A stretch of 64,000 nucleotides of DNA, taken from the NCBI GenBank assembly GCA_963668595.1, contig OY764876.1:4526001-4590000 (forward strand), read 5' to 3'. Both the position numbers and the translations under genes were made by a program. This document shows positions 1-8,561 of this stretch, one piece after another; positions within the stretch are counted from its first letter, which is position 1, and the number at the start of each line of letters is the position of its first letter. Below the pieces are notes generated by a model that did not search any database, was not told the DNA's origin, and saw nothing but the letters and a program-made list of their open reading frames with translations. Origin of the DNA: GWE2-42-39 sp963668595 (GTDB lineage: Bacteria; Bacteroidota; Bacteroidia; Bacteroidales; Prolixibacteraceae).

Positions 1-160
1 AGTGTTGATACTTAGGCTTTTGTGTTTCTTTGTTCTGGTTGATTGCACTTTTTTCAAAAAAAAGTTAAAGGACTTGGGTTACCTTTTGTCAAATATAGGA
101 ATAAACAGACGAACAAGGATAATTTAGGAATTTAAGTATTAACCATTAAATCTTAGAGTA

Positions 161-319
161 ATGAAAACTTTATTTGCATTCAACGAAAACTTTGTATTAT
201 CTACAGTATTGACAGCAGAAGAATTAGTATTGGTAAAAGGTGGTGTTTCTTTTACTTATGGACCAGGCCAGGAAGATACTTATTGGGAAGATGAGTATAA
301 TAAACCGGACAAAAAATAG
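161..319 (+). CDS. double-glycine leader peptide precursor (52 aa)
   Basis: A short frame of 52 codons. Its N-terminal half ends in LTAEELVLVKGG (residues 17-28), which fits the Bacteroidota GG-leader pattern in which an acidic/hydrophobic helix ends in Gly-Gly and is cut by a C39-peptidase ABC exporter. Cleavage after Gly28 would release a 24-residue acidic, aromatic peptide (two Tyr-containing stretches, one Trp, no Cys) ending in KPDKK. The leader is seen; export and cleavage are inferred from the motif. No exporter or modifying enzyme lies in the visible flank, though upstream sequence is cut off at base 1. The mature peptide could be a bacteriocin, a signal or a modified natural product; I cannot tell which. 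The gene lies 177 bases before the repeat/TPR gene and may share its transcript. Confidence 0.7.
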   Translation: MKTLFAFNENFVLSTVLTAEELVLVKGGVSFTYGPGQEDTYWEDEYNKPDKK

Positions 320-496
320 TTAGATTCAATTTGCTGTTTTTTTAGAATCCATTTATTTAATAATGTTGTTCTGAATTGATATTAGGATTGCGGTAGCAAT
401 TTTGATGGTTCGGATACAGGTTTAAGATTTAGATCATATTTGCAGAGGAGAACTTTGCGTAATGTGACGTAGGATAACTATGTAATAAAAATACCA

Positions 497-2017
497 ATGC
501 GTAAATCAGAAACATACGAAATGATAGATCGTTACCTGCAAAATGAGATGAGCCGGGAAGAACGAGCGGTTTTTGAAGCAGCAATGCATTCAGATCCGAA
601 GCTTCACTCGGAGGTTTTATTTCACAGGGAGGTTGAAGACTCAGTTATGGAATCTGATATACTTAGCTTAAGAGATAATCTGGAGCGAGTTATGATGTTG
701 ATGGAAGAATCACCGGTGCAGGAAGTTGAAAACTCAGAACCTGTTTATGCATCGTGTAATTTTGGTCTGTCATCGGAATTCTCATCGTTTAAGATGTTTG
801 AGTCTCCATTGGTACCGTCGGATGTGAATCGGTTATCGCATAGTTTGCCCCGATTGCATTTACATCAGCACCGAGATTCTGAGCGGGAAAATATCCATCA
901 GTTTTACCGGGAGCAATTTTCAGAAATGAAAGACGAAGAACTTTTTGCCGAGAGCGATGAATTATTATTTTCCGAGGTTCGTTCGGCGATGAGTGAAAAA
1001 GATATATTAGAGTTACGCGCCAGTTTAGATCAGATAGTTCAGCGTGAAGTTACTCATCCATACAGTTTGACGGATATTGAAGATTACTTATCCGGAGAGA
1101 TGGATGATGAAAAGTTTGCTCGTTTTGAAGAGGAATTGGATTATCATTCAGTACTGCGAAACGAAGTTAAGTTACACGAAGAAATAGCTGATTCAGTACA
1201 AGAACGCGGTGTTATGGATTTGCGGGCAAGTTTATCGCAAATACGGGAAACCGGAGATTATTCAATGAGTCAATCTGAAGAAATTGATCGGTATTTGTCG
1301 AATGAGCTGACAGAAGAAGAGCAAGACCGGTTTGAGGATTTGATAATGTCAAGTTCAGTGTTGCAGTCAGATATTGCATTGCATAAAGAGTTAAATGAAG
1401 CTTTGTCAGAGCAGGATGTAATACGTCTGCGGGCACAGTTGACATCAATAGGTAAGGACGTTGTGAAAGAGAAAGGACGCTCAATAAGGCTACCATGGCG
1501 TAAGGTTGCCGTTGGGACCGTGGCTGCGTCATTAGTATTGATGATTGGATTGCGCAGTTTGATGCTTGAATCAGGTAGTAGTCCGAATGAAGAACTGTAT
1601 GCTGCATATTATCGGTCTTACGAAGGAAGTGGAGTTGCCCGTTCCGGAAATGGAAGCATTGATAATACACTAACAATAGCTTTACAGAAGTTTAATGCAC
1701 GTGATTATGAGTCGGCTTTGAGTTTATTCCGACAGGTGATCTCATATGATGCTACGAATCCTGTAGGTCACTTTTATTCAGGGGTATCATATCAGGAGAC
1801 AGGCCGTTTTGTAAAGGCGATAGAAGAATATGAGTTAGTTGTAAAAGATAAGGATAACTTATTTGTAGAGCAGGCCGAGTGGTATATAGGTTTGTGTTAT
1901 CTTCAGACACAGGAACGCAGGAAAGCGTACCTTCAAATGGATCAGATAAGCAAGCAGAATGGGTACTACAGTAAGAAGGCCGAGGCGATAATCCGCAAGA
2001 TGAAAGATTTAGAATAA
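497..2017 (+). CDS. membrane-anchored protein with repeated anti-sigma-like modules and C-terminal TPRs
   Basis: A 506-residue protein of unknown function. Residues 9-65, 192-250 and 262-317 are three copies of one module: IDRYL-x-E-L/M, an acidic helix, FE-x-x-hydrophobic, then LH-x-E and a closing LRA-x-L helix. Residues 138-182 hold a fourth copy that keeps only its second half. The opening of the module resembles the short helical N-terminus of Bacteroidota anti-sigma factors, but no zinc ligands are present. A single membrane helix lies at about 336-354 and two to three TPR-like helical hairpins at 390-505, presumably on the other side of the membrane. The design suggests several cytoplasmic binding modules tethered to a periplasmic scaffold. 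The neighbouring GG-leader peptide hints at a peptide-linked role, which is inference only. Confidence 0.7.
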   Translation: MRKSETYEMIDRYLQNEMSREERAVFEAAMHSDPKLHSEVLFHREVEDSVMESDILSLRDNLERVMMLMEESPVQEVENSEPVYASCNFGLSSEFSSFKMFESPLVPSDVNRLSHSLPRLHLHQHRDSERENIHQFYREQFSEMKDEELFAESDELLFSEVRSAMSEKDILELRASLDQIVQREVTHPYSLTDIEDYLSGEMDDEKFARFEEELDYHSVLRNEVKLHEEIADSVQERGVMDLRASLSQIRETGDYSMSQSEEIDRYLSNELTEEEQDRFEDLIMSSSVLQSDIALHKELNEALSEQDVIRLRAQLTSIGKDVVKEKGRSIRLPWRKVAVGTVAASLVLMIGLRSLMLESGSSPNEELYAAYYRSYEGSGVARSGNGSIDNTLTIALQKFNARDYESALSLFRQVISYDATNPVGHFYSGVSYQETGRFVKAIEEYELVVKDKDNLFVEQAEWYIGLCYLQTQERRKAYLQMDQISKQNGYYSKKAEAIIRKMKDLE

Positions 2018-2785
2018 TGAAAATATAGTCTCAATCAGAGCTGAAAGATAAAGAAATACGTTGAAGCAAAATAAAATAAGGAATTACAAAGATTGTGGTT
2101 AATACTTAAATTCCAAATTAACGAGTTCAAAATAAATAGAAGGAGAAAAAAGTAAATAAAGTTAGATACAGAAAATTCCTGATTATCCTGTTCAAACCTT
2201 TCAAGGTTTTCTGATCTGGCTGAAAAAAGCAAAAAGAAATAGATTACATACCAAGATAGTTATCCTCGCTAAGGCGGGGATTTGGTGTTTGTGGAGAAAA
2301 AATAAATTTTTTTAGTTGATGTGGAATCAATTTAACATTCAGGTGGATTGATAATTTCTAAGCATAAATTTTCGCTACTCTAAAAAGGGAAAAATTAACA
2401 TTTCTCACTACTCTGAGGTTAGCCCTAAAAGCTTTCAATTTAGCGTTGAAAGATTCAGCGGAAGCATTGGTGCTTCGGTTGTCGAAGAAGTTTAATATTT
2501 CTTTGTAATGAGTGTAGATGGTGGCAGAAGTTGTATTGAAAGTTTCAATCATAGTTGGACATATCGTTTTTATAATGCCAACATTGCGAATGCCATCCCC
2601 TTTTGTCTTTTGTGAGAGAGAAGATCATATCAGGAATGTGTCCGGTTAAAAGCCTGTTTTATATCGGGGCATTGAGTTTTTGGGCTGATTGATATGTGAT
2701 AATGTAATCAGATGTATTTAAAAAAATATGATAGGATACATGGATGAAAAAAGGAAGAAATTTTCAGTTGGGATTGAATACAAAA
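2018..2785. other. intergenic region with decayed mobile DNA
   Basis: Apart from the transposase scar at 2358-2552, this AT-rich stretch holds no convincing gene. Short frames within it have no family features. It separates the plus-strand repeat/TPR gene from the terminator of the minus-strand SusCD operon. Confidence 0.5.
2358..2552 (-). pseudogene. C-terminal remnant of an ISL3-type transposase
   Basis: The 64 residues read on the minus strand contain FFDNRSTNASAESFNAK followed by a basic helix and the ending LFRVAKIYA. This is the C-terminal end of Bacteroidota DDE transposases of the ISL3/ISAon1 type, where the Glu in the AES segment is the last catalytic acid. The upstream part of the gene, with the first two catalytic Asp residues, is absent, and no inverted repeats were found. 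It is a scar of an old insertion between the repeat/TPR gene and the SusCD locus. Confidence 0.7.
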
Positions 2786-2821
2786 AGAAAGGTTGCCCAT
2801 ATTCATATGAGCAACCTTTCT
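2786..2821 (-). terminator. rho-independent terminator of the SusCD operon
   Basis: An 11-bp perfect stem (2786-2796 with 2811-2821) is followed on the minus strand by a T-rich tract. It lies 30 bases after the susD-like stop codon. Confidence 0.8.
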
Positions 2822-2851
2822 GTACTTTACTAATTTCAGGAATAGCAATTA

Positions 2852-4348
2852 TTAAGACGGATTATTGTCTGATTGAGATATTCCATTATTGTTTTCAATT
2901 TCACTAATTGGAATCAAACAATTATATACATTATCCTCTACAACATAGTTTGTTCTGGCTTGAGTAGGATGATTTGTGCCTGCATAATCGCGGACAATTG
3001 CTTTCTTCAATCGTTTGTGATCGAAGAAAGAAAAACCTTCACCCCATAACTCAACCTGTCTTTGGAAAATTACCTCATTAACCAGATTTTGTCCTGTTTG
3101 AGTCGATTTTGTATATTGAGGGTCGCGTACAGTCATGAAATCGTATAATACATCTGCTGCATTGGCTTTTCCTTGGCGAGCAAGAGCTTCTGCTTCGATG
3201 AGATACATTTCAGCAGCACGCATAAAAGGATAGTCTTCATCATTCGAATAGTTATCATCAACTTCGCGGAACTTAAGATTAACGTATTTGGGTACGTTTC
3301 TTACTCCAAAGGCTGTAGTAATTGGCTTGGCCTCTGAAAGGAATACATCGTGACGAATATCGGATGCTGGAATTTGATCATATAATTTTGCATCAATAGC
3401 TTTGAACATTTGTCCTGCGGCTACATACCCATATGCTGTAGTGCTAATGTGAGATGTAAAGTTTACAATTCCAGACTTAGAGATGTCAGAATCTTTCGTT
3501 ACGATAGCTCCCCACATCCATTCACTATTGTTTATGTCATTAAATCCGGCAACATAATCTTCTCTACTCATCAGAGAATACCCACTTCTTGCTTCACTGG
3601 CATATTTTGCTGCATTCGCCCAATCTTCCATATCCAGGTACATTCTGGCTCTCAATCCAGCAGCAACATTTTTGTCAATTTTACTTTTACTGTCACGAGT
3701 CCATTCATCTAAAAGATTATATGCTGCTTCTAAATCAGTGTTAATTAATGCATAGATTTCCGCAACAGTAGCTCTGGGATTGTTTCTCATTTCTTCTAGA
3801 GTAGTTTTTTCTGTTATCAATGGAACAGAAGGATCGTTTTCATGTCCTTTGTACGTGTGCTGATAAAGGCGAACCAGATAGTGATATGCCATTCCTCTAA
3901 AAGCGTATGCTTGACCATACAATGCTTTTTCTGATGTTGCCAGATCATTAATATTTTCTGGTACAGATTTGATGATCTGATTGGATGCTTTTACTAATTT
4001 GTAAAAATAGTTCCAGTAGAACAATACATCAGCATATGTTACGTCTCGGTTTGTGAAACGATAATTGTCCCATAACCATCCATATCCCTGACGTGTCATT
4101 ACCATGTCGTCGTTAGACAAGTCTGTAAATATGGCAATACCCATGATTCCAAAGTCTGAATGTCTCGTGCTTGCCAGGTCTAAAGAATTGTATTTAATCA
4201 TCCATTCGTACATTCCAGTGATAAGAGGTTGTACTGTTTTTGCCGAGAGCTGCTCTTCTGTGACCACCTCTGTAGAGTTGATATCCATGTAATCTTTAGA
4301 GCAGGAAACCACTATAAAAGCGAGTAATATATATATTAACTTTTTCAT
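2852..4348 (-). CDS. SusD/RagB family nutrient-binding outer-membrane lipoprotein
   Basis: A 498-residue surface lipoprotein. The N-terminus is a short signal peptide with lipobox VVSC, so the mature protein begins at Cys16. The body has the SusD-type TPR-rich helical fold, with an AYAFRGMAYHYLVRLYQ helix around residue 150, the PRATVAEIYALI segment, and a C-terminal WGEGFSFFDHKRL motif typical of the RagB/SusD domain. SusD proteins cap a SusC barrel and deliver glycans or peptides to it. The gene starts 18 bases downstream of the susC-like stop, so the two are co-transcribed. No glycosidase, sulfatase or regulator adjoins this pair, so the substrate cannot be predicted. Confidence 0.93.
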   Translation of the reverse strand: MKKLIYILLAFIVVSCSKDYMDINSTEVVTEEQLSAKTVQPLITGMYEWMIKYNSLDLASTRHSDFGIMGIAIFTDLSNDDMVMTRQGYGWLWDNYRFTNRDVTYADVLFYWNYFYKLVKASNQIIKSVPENINDLATSEKALYGQAYAFRGMAYHYLVRLYQHTYKGHENDPSVPLITEKTTLEEMRNNPRATVAEIYALINTDLEAAYNLLDEWTRDSKSKIDKNVAAGLRARMYLDMEDWANAAKYASEARSGYSLMSREDYVAGFNDINNSEWMWGAIVTKDSDISKSGIVNFTSHISTTAYGYVAAGQMFKAIDAKLYDQIPASDIRHDVFLSEAKPITTAFGVRNVPKYVNLKFREVDDNYSNDEDYPFMRAAEMYLIEAEALARQGKANAADVLYDFMTVRDPQYTKSTQTGQNLVNEVIFQRQVELWGEGFSFFDHKRLKKAIVRDYAGTNHPTQARTNYVVEDNVYNCLIPISEIENNNGISQSDNNPS

Positions 4349-4366
4349 ATATGCTTTTTTTATGGA

Positions 4367-7300
4367 TTAAAATTTAAGATCAATACCAATTGAAACGGTT
4401 CTAATTGGAGAAGCAAAGAATTCTACATCACCATTAAAGTTCATTCTTGGATCCAAACCTTTCCTTTTTGATAAGAATGCAACATTATCTGCAACCACAT
4501 AAATTCGAGCAGTTGATAAGTCAATTCTTTCAATAAGATTCTTTGGTAAAGAATATCCGAATGTCAGGTTTGATAAACTGATAAATGAAGCATTAACTAA
4601 CCAACGATCAGATCCATTATTAATAAAGCTGTCATCAGTGTTTAACGCAGGGATATTCGATTTTTTATTTGATTCAGTCCAGCGATTAAGAATGTCTTTA
4701 TGGAAGTTTTGTCCTGTTTCTGCTCCTCCTTGCATCAGATTGGCATAAATTGCATCATATACTTTGCCGCCTAACTGATAAGAAAATTTTGCAGAAAAGT
4801 CAAAACCTTTGAATTTAACATCGGTTGAAAAACCTCCGTATAATTTAGGAATTGCACTATTCAGAATGTAATAAGTTGCATCATTAAATGTTGTAGTCGT
4901 TGTTGTTTCAGTTACGTTACCATTTGCATCTTTTACATCTTTGTACCACATTGATTTCCCAGTAGTTTCCTCTACTCCTGCGTATTTTGGCAAATAATAA
5001 TCATAAATACTTCCACCAATTGTTAATTTATAGTTTCCTCTTGTTACCCCTTTTTCAATATTTTCAGGAGGTAATTTGGTGATTTTGTTTTTATAATGTG
5101 TTGCATTGAGAGAAATACTCCAGTTGAAATCTTTTTTGCGAATAATGTCTGTATTGATTAATAACTCAATCCCTTTATTATTCATATCTCCAATATTGTC
5201 AGGATAAGTACGATCTCCTGTCGATGGAGGCAGTGGTCTGTTAAATAACAGATCAGAAGCAGTTCTTGAGAAGAATTCAATTGTTCCGTCAATACGGCCT
5301 TCTAGCATAGAATAGTCAAATCCGGTATTAAAGGTTTTACTTTTTTCCCAGGTAAGGTTAACATTACCTTTATAGCTTTGAACCAGTGATGGTTGGTTGT
5401 TTGTATTACCAACAGTATATTGGTCCAAATATGGCTGATAATTATAATAACCTTGTGGATCAAGGATTGCATCGTTACCCTGCGTTCCATAGCTAACCTT
5501 AAATTTAAGGTCATCCAACCATGTGTAATTTTGCATAAATGATTCTTCGCTAAGTCTCCAAGATGCGCCTACAGACCAGAAGTTACCCCATCTGTGATCT
5601 GGGTGAAATTTTGAAGAAGCATCGCGGCGGTAACTGGCCGAAAGATAATATCGATCGTTGTAGTTATAGGTTACACGAGATAGATAACCTTCAGTATAAT
5701 AATCACGTTGATAAGAGTCTGATTGAGGATTTCTGATCGCTCCTGACATTTCATGGTTTGTGTCAAGCAAGAAATACTCTTTTTGTGCATAAAGATAGTT
5801 ATACTTATAATGATATGACTCATGTCCAACTAACACTTCCATCTCATGCAGACCCATTTCTTTCTTCCATGTTAATAATTGCTGAGCATTGAAAGAATTA
5901 ATTTTCCTTTCATATTTGGCAGAAATACCATTGTTGTTTTGATATTGACCGTATTTTCCGTTGAGATAAACATTGTTTTCGGTGAACTGTATTGTTGAGT
6001 TTACAGAAGATCGGAATGTAAAATCTTTAAGAAATTTGATATCTGCATAAATGTTGTTTGTATAAACATTTCTCAGGTATTGATCTGTATCATATGTTTG
6101 GCTGCCTAATGGGTTTGCAAGTCCATTGAATGGACGAGATGGGTCATCGCCATAGTCATGAATAACATTACCGTCAGCATCATACATTTTCTGCCCGTTT
6201 GCATCTCTTTTGTATATAGGATAGATTGGAGCCATCAAACGAGAAACGTAAAACATATTTACCCCTGCAGTTTCATTTGGGTCTGGGTAATTGTGTTCTG
6301 ACATTACAACAGATGTATTAACGCCAACTTTTAACCAATCAGTAACATTGTGGTCAACATTTAAACGACCACTCATTCTTTGAAAATTAGCATTTACAGT
6401 ATAGCCATTATCTTCCAAATAGCCCAATGATAAGAAAGTTGTAGTTGTTTTAGAACCGCTTGATAAGCTTAAGTTATATTCCTGGCGATAGTCATTACGG
6501 AACATTTCATTTCCCCAATCGTCATGATATTTGAGCTTTGCACTCGAATTGAATTTGCCATCAGTTCCAACTAGTTTATCATCAGCAACATCGTAGCAGT
6601 TGTAAATTAGGTCAGATATTAATGTTTGGCTCGCGTATGTACTAGCTTCAGATGCTGATTTGCCTGCATATGTTTGTGAATTACGAAGCGCTTCCCAGTA
6701 AGTTTCATAATACATTTTAGGATCAGTCATAATATCATATTCAGGTATTGATCTGGAGTTGATACCAGCCTTAGCACTAAAGTTAACGGTAGTCTTTCCT
6801 TCTTTACCTTTTTTTGTGTTAATTAAGATAACACCATTTGCACCACGAGATCCATACAGCGAGTTTGATGCTGCATCTTTTAGTACGTTCATACTTTCGA
6901 TATCATTGGTGTTAATTGAGTTTAAAGAACCATCATAAGGAACTCCATCCAAAACAATTAACGGAGAGCTATCTGCATTGATAGATCCGATACCTCTGAT
7001 TCGGATTTTAGCATCAGCTCCAGGCAGACCTTTATTGCTCGTTATCTGAACTCCAGCCGTCGCACCTTCGAGTGTGCGTGTAACGTTAGAAGTCTGAATT
7101 TTTGCAATCTCATCACCTTTGATTACAGATGTAGCTCCGGTTATGGAGCCCTTTTTGGCAGTACCAAAAGCAACAATAACAACTTCATCGACACCAACGA
7201 CATCGGGCGCAAGTTTTGCGTTATACACCAATGCTCCTGTAATTGGAGTTTCTTGCGTCTTCATCCCTACAAATGAGAAAACAAGAACTTTCGAATCCTG

Positions 7301-7498
7301 TGAAATTATAAGTTCATAGTTTCCGTCAATGTTGGTGACGGTACCAAGTGTAGTCCCTTTTATGGAAACGGAAACACCTGGGATAGGCATGCCATCTTCC
7401 GTGGAAGTGACATTACCTGAGATTTTTCTGGTTTGAGCCCAAATTATTTGGCTACAACCCAAAAAGAAAATCAGTACAAGTAATAATCCTTTTTTCAT
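4367..7498 (-). CDS. SusC/RagA family TonB-linked outer-membrane transporter
   Basis: A 1043-residue TonB-dependent transporter. It has a signal peptide (1-21, ending IIWAQ), a carboxypeptidase-D-like regulatory domain (about 23-110, with the GTTLGTVTNIDGNYEL segment), a plug domain with the SusC signature SLYGSRGANGVILI near residue 215, and a long beta-barrel ending in a terminal aromatic strand (SIGIDLKF). It imports oligomeric substrate together with the downstream SusD partner. The first 45 coding bases and 26 bases before the ATG are almost identical to the second SusC gene at 25445, although the rest of the proteins differ strongly. This is a complete gene of normal family length. Confidence 0.95.
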   Translation of the reverse strand: MKKGLLLVLIFFLGCSQIIWAQTRKISGNVTSTEDGMPIPGVSVSIKGTTLGTVTNIDGNYELIISQDSKVLVFSFVGMKTQETPITGALVYNAKLAPDVVGVDEVVIVAFGTAKKGSITGATSVIKGDEIAKIQTSNVTRTLEGATAGVQITSNKGLPGADAKIRIRGIGSINADSSPLIVLDGVPYDGSLNSINTNDIESMNVLKDAASNSLYGSRGANGVILINTKKGKEGKTTVNFSAKAGINSRSIPEYDIMTDPKMYYETYWEALRNSQTYAGKSASEASTYASQTLISDLIYNCYDVADDKLVGTDGKFNSSAKLKYHDDWGNEMFRNDYRQEYNLSLSSGSKTTTTFLSLGYLEDNGYTVNANFQRMSGRLNVDHNVTDWLKVGVNTSVVMSEHNYPDPNETAGVNMFYVSRLMAPIYPIYKRDANGQKMYDADGNVIHDYGDDPSRPFNGLANPLGSQTYDTDQYLRNVYTNNIYADIKFLKDFTFRSSVNSTIQFTENNVYLNGKYGQYQNNNGISAKYERKINSFNAQQLLTWKKEMGLHEMEVLVGHESYHYKYNYLYAQKEYFLLDTNHEMSGAIRNPQSDSYQRDYYTEGYLSRVTYNYNDRYYLSASYRRDASSKFHPDHRWGNFWSVGASWRLSEESFMQNYTWLDDLKFKVSYGTQGNDAILDPQGYYNYQPYLDQYTVGNTNNQPSLVQSYKGNVNLTWEKSKTFNTGFDYSMLEGRIDGTIEFFSRTASDLLFNRPLPPSTGDRTYPDNIGDMNNKGIELLINTDIIRKKDFNWSISLNATHYKNKITKLPPENIEKGVTRGNYKLTIGGSIYDYYLPKYAGVEETTGKSMWYKDVKDANGNVTETTTTTTFNDATYYILNSAIPKLYGGFSTDVKFKGFDFSAKFSYQLGGKVYDAIYANLMQGGAETGQNFHKDILNRWTESNKKSNIPALNTDDSFINNGSDRWLVNASFISLSNLTFGYSLPKNLIERIDLSTARIYVVADNVAFLSKRKGLDPRMNFNGDVEFFASPIRTVSIGIDLKF

Positions 7499-7524
7499 AG
7501 ATTAAAATTTAAGGTTAATATAAA
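7454..7524 (-). repeat. conserved susC 5' leader plus signal-peptide segment, copy 1
   Basis: The 26 bases before the start codon and the first 45 coding bases match copy 2 (25419-25489) with one mismatch in 71 bases by hand alignment. Identity falls off sharply on both sides. See the matching finding. Confidence 0.9.
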
Positions 7525-7899
7525 ACAACATAGAATAACGCATTGTTATATAAGAAAAAAAGAAGACTTTATTTACTTGTTTATCAAATAAATAAAAGTC
7601 AGTGTAATTATTTCTTGTGTCAATAAAGTCGATGTGGTTATCCCCCCAGATAATCGATTTGTTAACTATTCTTACCCTTTTTTCCTAATCAAACATATCA
7701 AAAAAAGATCTTACACAGTAGGATTATAAATTAACGACGATAAATGTGGGTTAAAATGCAAACTTGTGTCTATAAACAGCAAAATGATGGGTTTGCTCTT
7801 TTGTTTCGCAAATTAGACGCTTGTTGAACGTGTTTCTTCTTTGTTAATCTTCTGTTTTCTGTCGATGAGCAGAGCCGGATTGTTGTGAGCAAAAAATAA
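7525..7899 (-). promoter_or_regulatory. upstream region of SusC operon with a possible -7 box at 7690-7697
   Basis: The region is AT-rich and without a gene. Read on the minus strand, 7690-7697 is TATGTTTG, matching the Bacteroidota -7 consensus TAnnTTTG. No convincing -33 TTTG is present at the expected distance, so this is only a candidate. It would give a 5' leader of about 190 bases. Confidence 0.35.
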
Positions 7900-7936
7900 A
7901 AGCAGGATTTTTTTGATCTTCAAAAAAATCCTGCTT
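7900..7936 (-). terminator. terminator of tRNA-Cys
   Basis: A 17-bp stem (7900-7916 with 7920-7936) with a 3-base loop, followed on the minus strand by a T-rich run, directly downstream of the tRNA. Confidence 0.85.
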
Positions 7937-7939
7937 GAG

Positions 7940-8010
7940 AGGTTTCTGGCGGATTCGAACCGCCGTACACGGTTTTGCAGACCGTTGCCTAGCCACTCGG
8001 CCAAGAAACC
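7940..8010 (-). tRNA. tRNA-Cys (anticodon GCA)
   Basis: The minus strand folds into a 71-base cloverleaf. The acceptor stem is GGTTTCT/AGAAACC with discriminator U, as expected for cysteine tRNA. The anticodon loop is CTGCAAA (anticodon GCA), and the T-arm carries the usual GGTTCGAATCC. CCA is not encoded. It is the only tRNA in the window. Confidence 0.95.
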
Positions 8011-8072
8011 TTGTCTTGTTCGGAGTGCAAATTTAGTAATTTTTTGTTAGCTCCAAACAAAAAAATATTTTT

Positions 8073-8423
8073 TCATCGGTTCATACTTATGCTAACCCGG
8101 TCGATTTGCCCTCCCATGGGGGGATTCATTTTGGAAACTTTTACATAAACATTCTGTGCTGCAGGGAATTGTTGCTTGATTGATTCAATGATTCGATGAA
8201 CAAGATTTTCTAATAGATTCGATACTATCTGCATTTCTTTTTGTATCGCAGCATATAATAATTGGTAGTTTAATGCATCGGAGAGATTGTCAGAGACAGC
8301 AGCTTTGGAACAGTCTGTTTCAATTCTCACATCAACCATGAAGCGATTTCCGACGAGTTGCTCAACATCGTAGTGCCCGTGAAAGCCGTAAAATTCCATT
8401 CCCTCAATTTCAATGATTCCCAT
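8073..8423 (-). CDS. folB: dihydroneopterin aldolase
   Basis: A 116-residue cytoplasmic enzyme of folate synthesis that converts dihydroneopterin to 6-hydroxymethyl-dihydropterin and glycolaldehyde. The FolB pattern is visible: IEIEGMEFYGFHGHYDVEQ at the start, the NYQLLYAAI segment in the middle, and the C-terminal VYVKVSKMNPPMGGQIDRVSI strand that carries the conserved catalytic Lys. The length is normal for the family. It is transcribed divergently from glnS with 138 bases between the starts. Confidence 0.92.
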   Translation of the reverse strand: MGIIEIEGMEFYGFHGHYDVEQLVGNRFMVDVRIETDCSKAAVSDNLSDALNYQLLYAAIQKEMQIVSNLLENLVHRIIESIKQQFPAAQNVYVKVSKMNPPMGGQIDRVSISMNR

Positions 8424-8519
8424 AATACATTCCAGTTTTTATTTCTGGTGGCAAATTTAATTTTTCTGTATTAGTATTTGTTTTTGTTCCGATTAAAACT
8501 ATTGTTATGAATGATTTTT

Positions 8520-8527
8520 TACCTTTG
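8520..8527 (+). promoter_or_regulatory. candidate -7 box of glnS
   Basis: TACCTTTG matches TAnnTTTG, 34 bases before the glnS start. A TTG at 8503-8505 is rather close to serve as the -33 element. Confidence 0.45.
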
Positions 8528-8561
8528 TCGTCATCCGTAAAATAACCTTAAAACTGCGCAA

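Noticed and set aside
2035..2232. A 65-codon frame downstream of the repeat/TPR gene
   Set aside because: Low-complexity Phe/Leu-rich translation of AT-rich DNA with no family features or convincing start region.
2852..7498. Sigma/anti-sigma control of the first SusCD pair by the anti-sigma-like protein at 497
   Set aside because: That protein lacks a FecR-like domain and no sigma factor gene is present; the genes are on opposite strands and separated by a transposase scar.
7813..8004. An open frame of 63 codons on the minus strand over the tRNA
   Set aside because: It overlaps almost the whole tRNA-Cys gene and its terminator; its residues only reflect the tRNA sequence.
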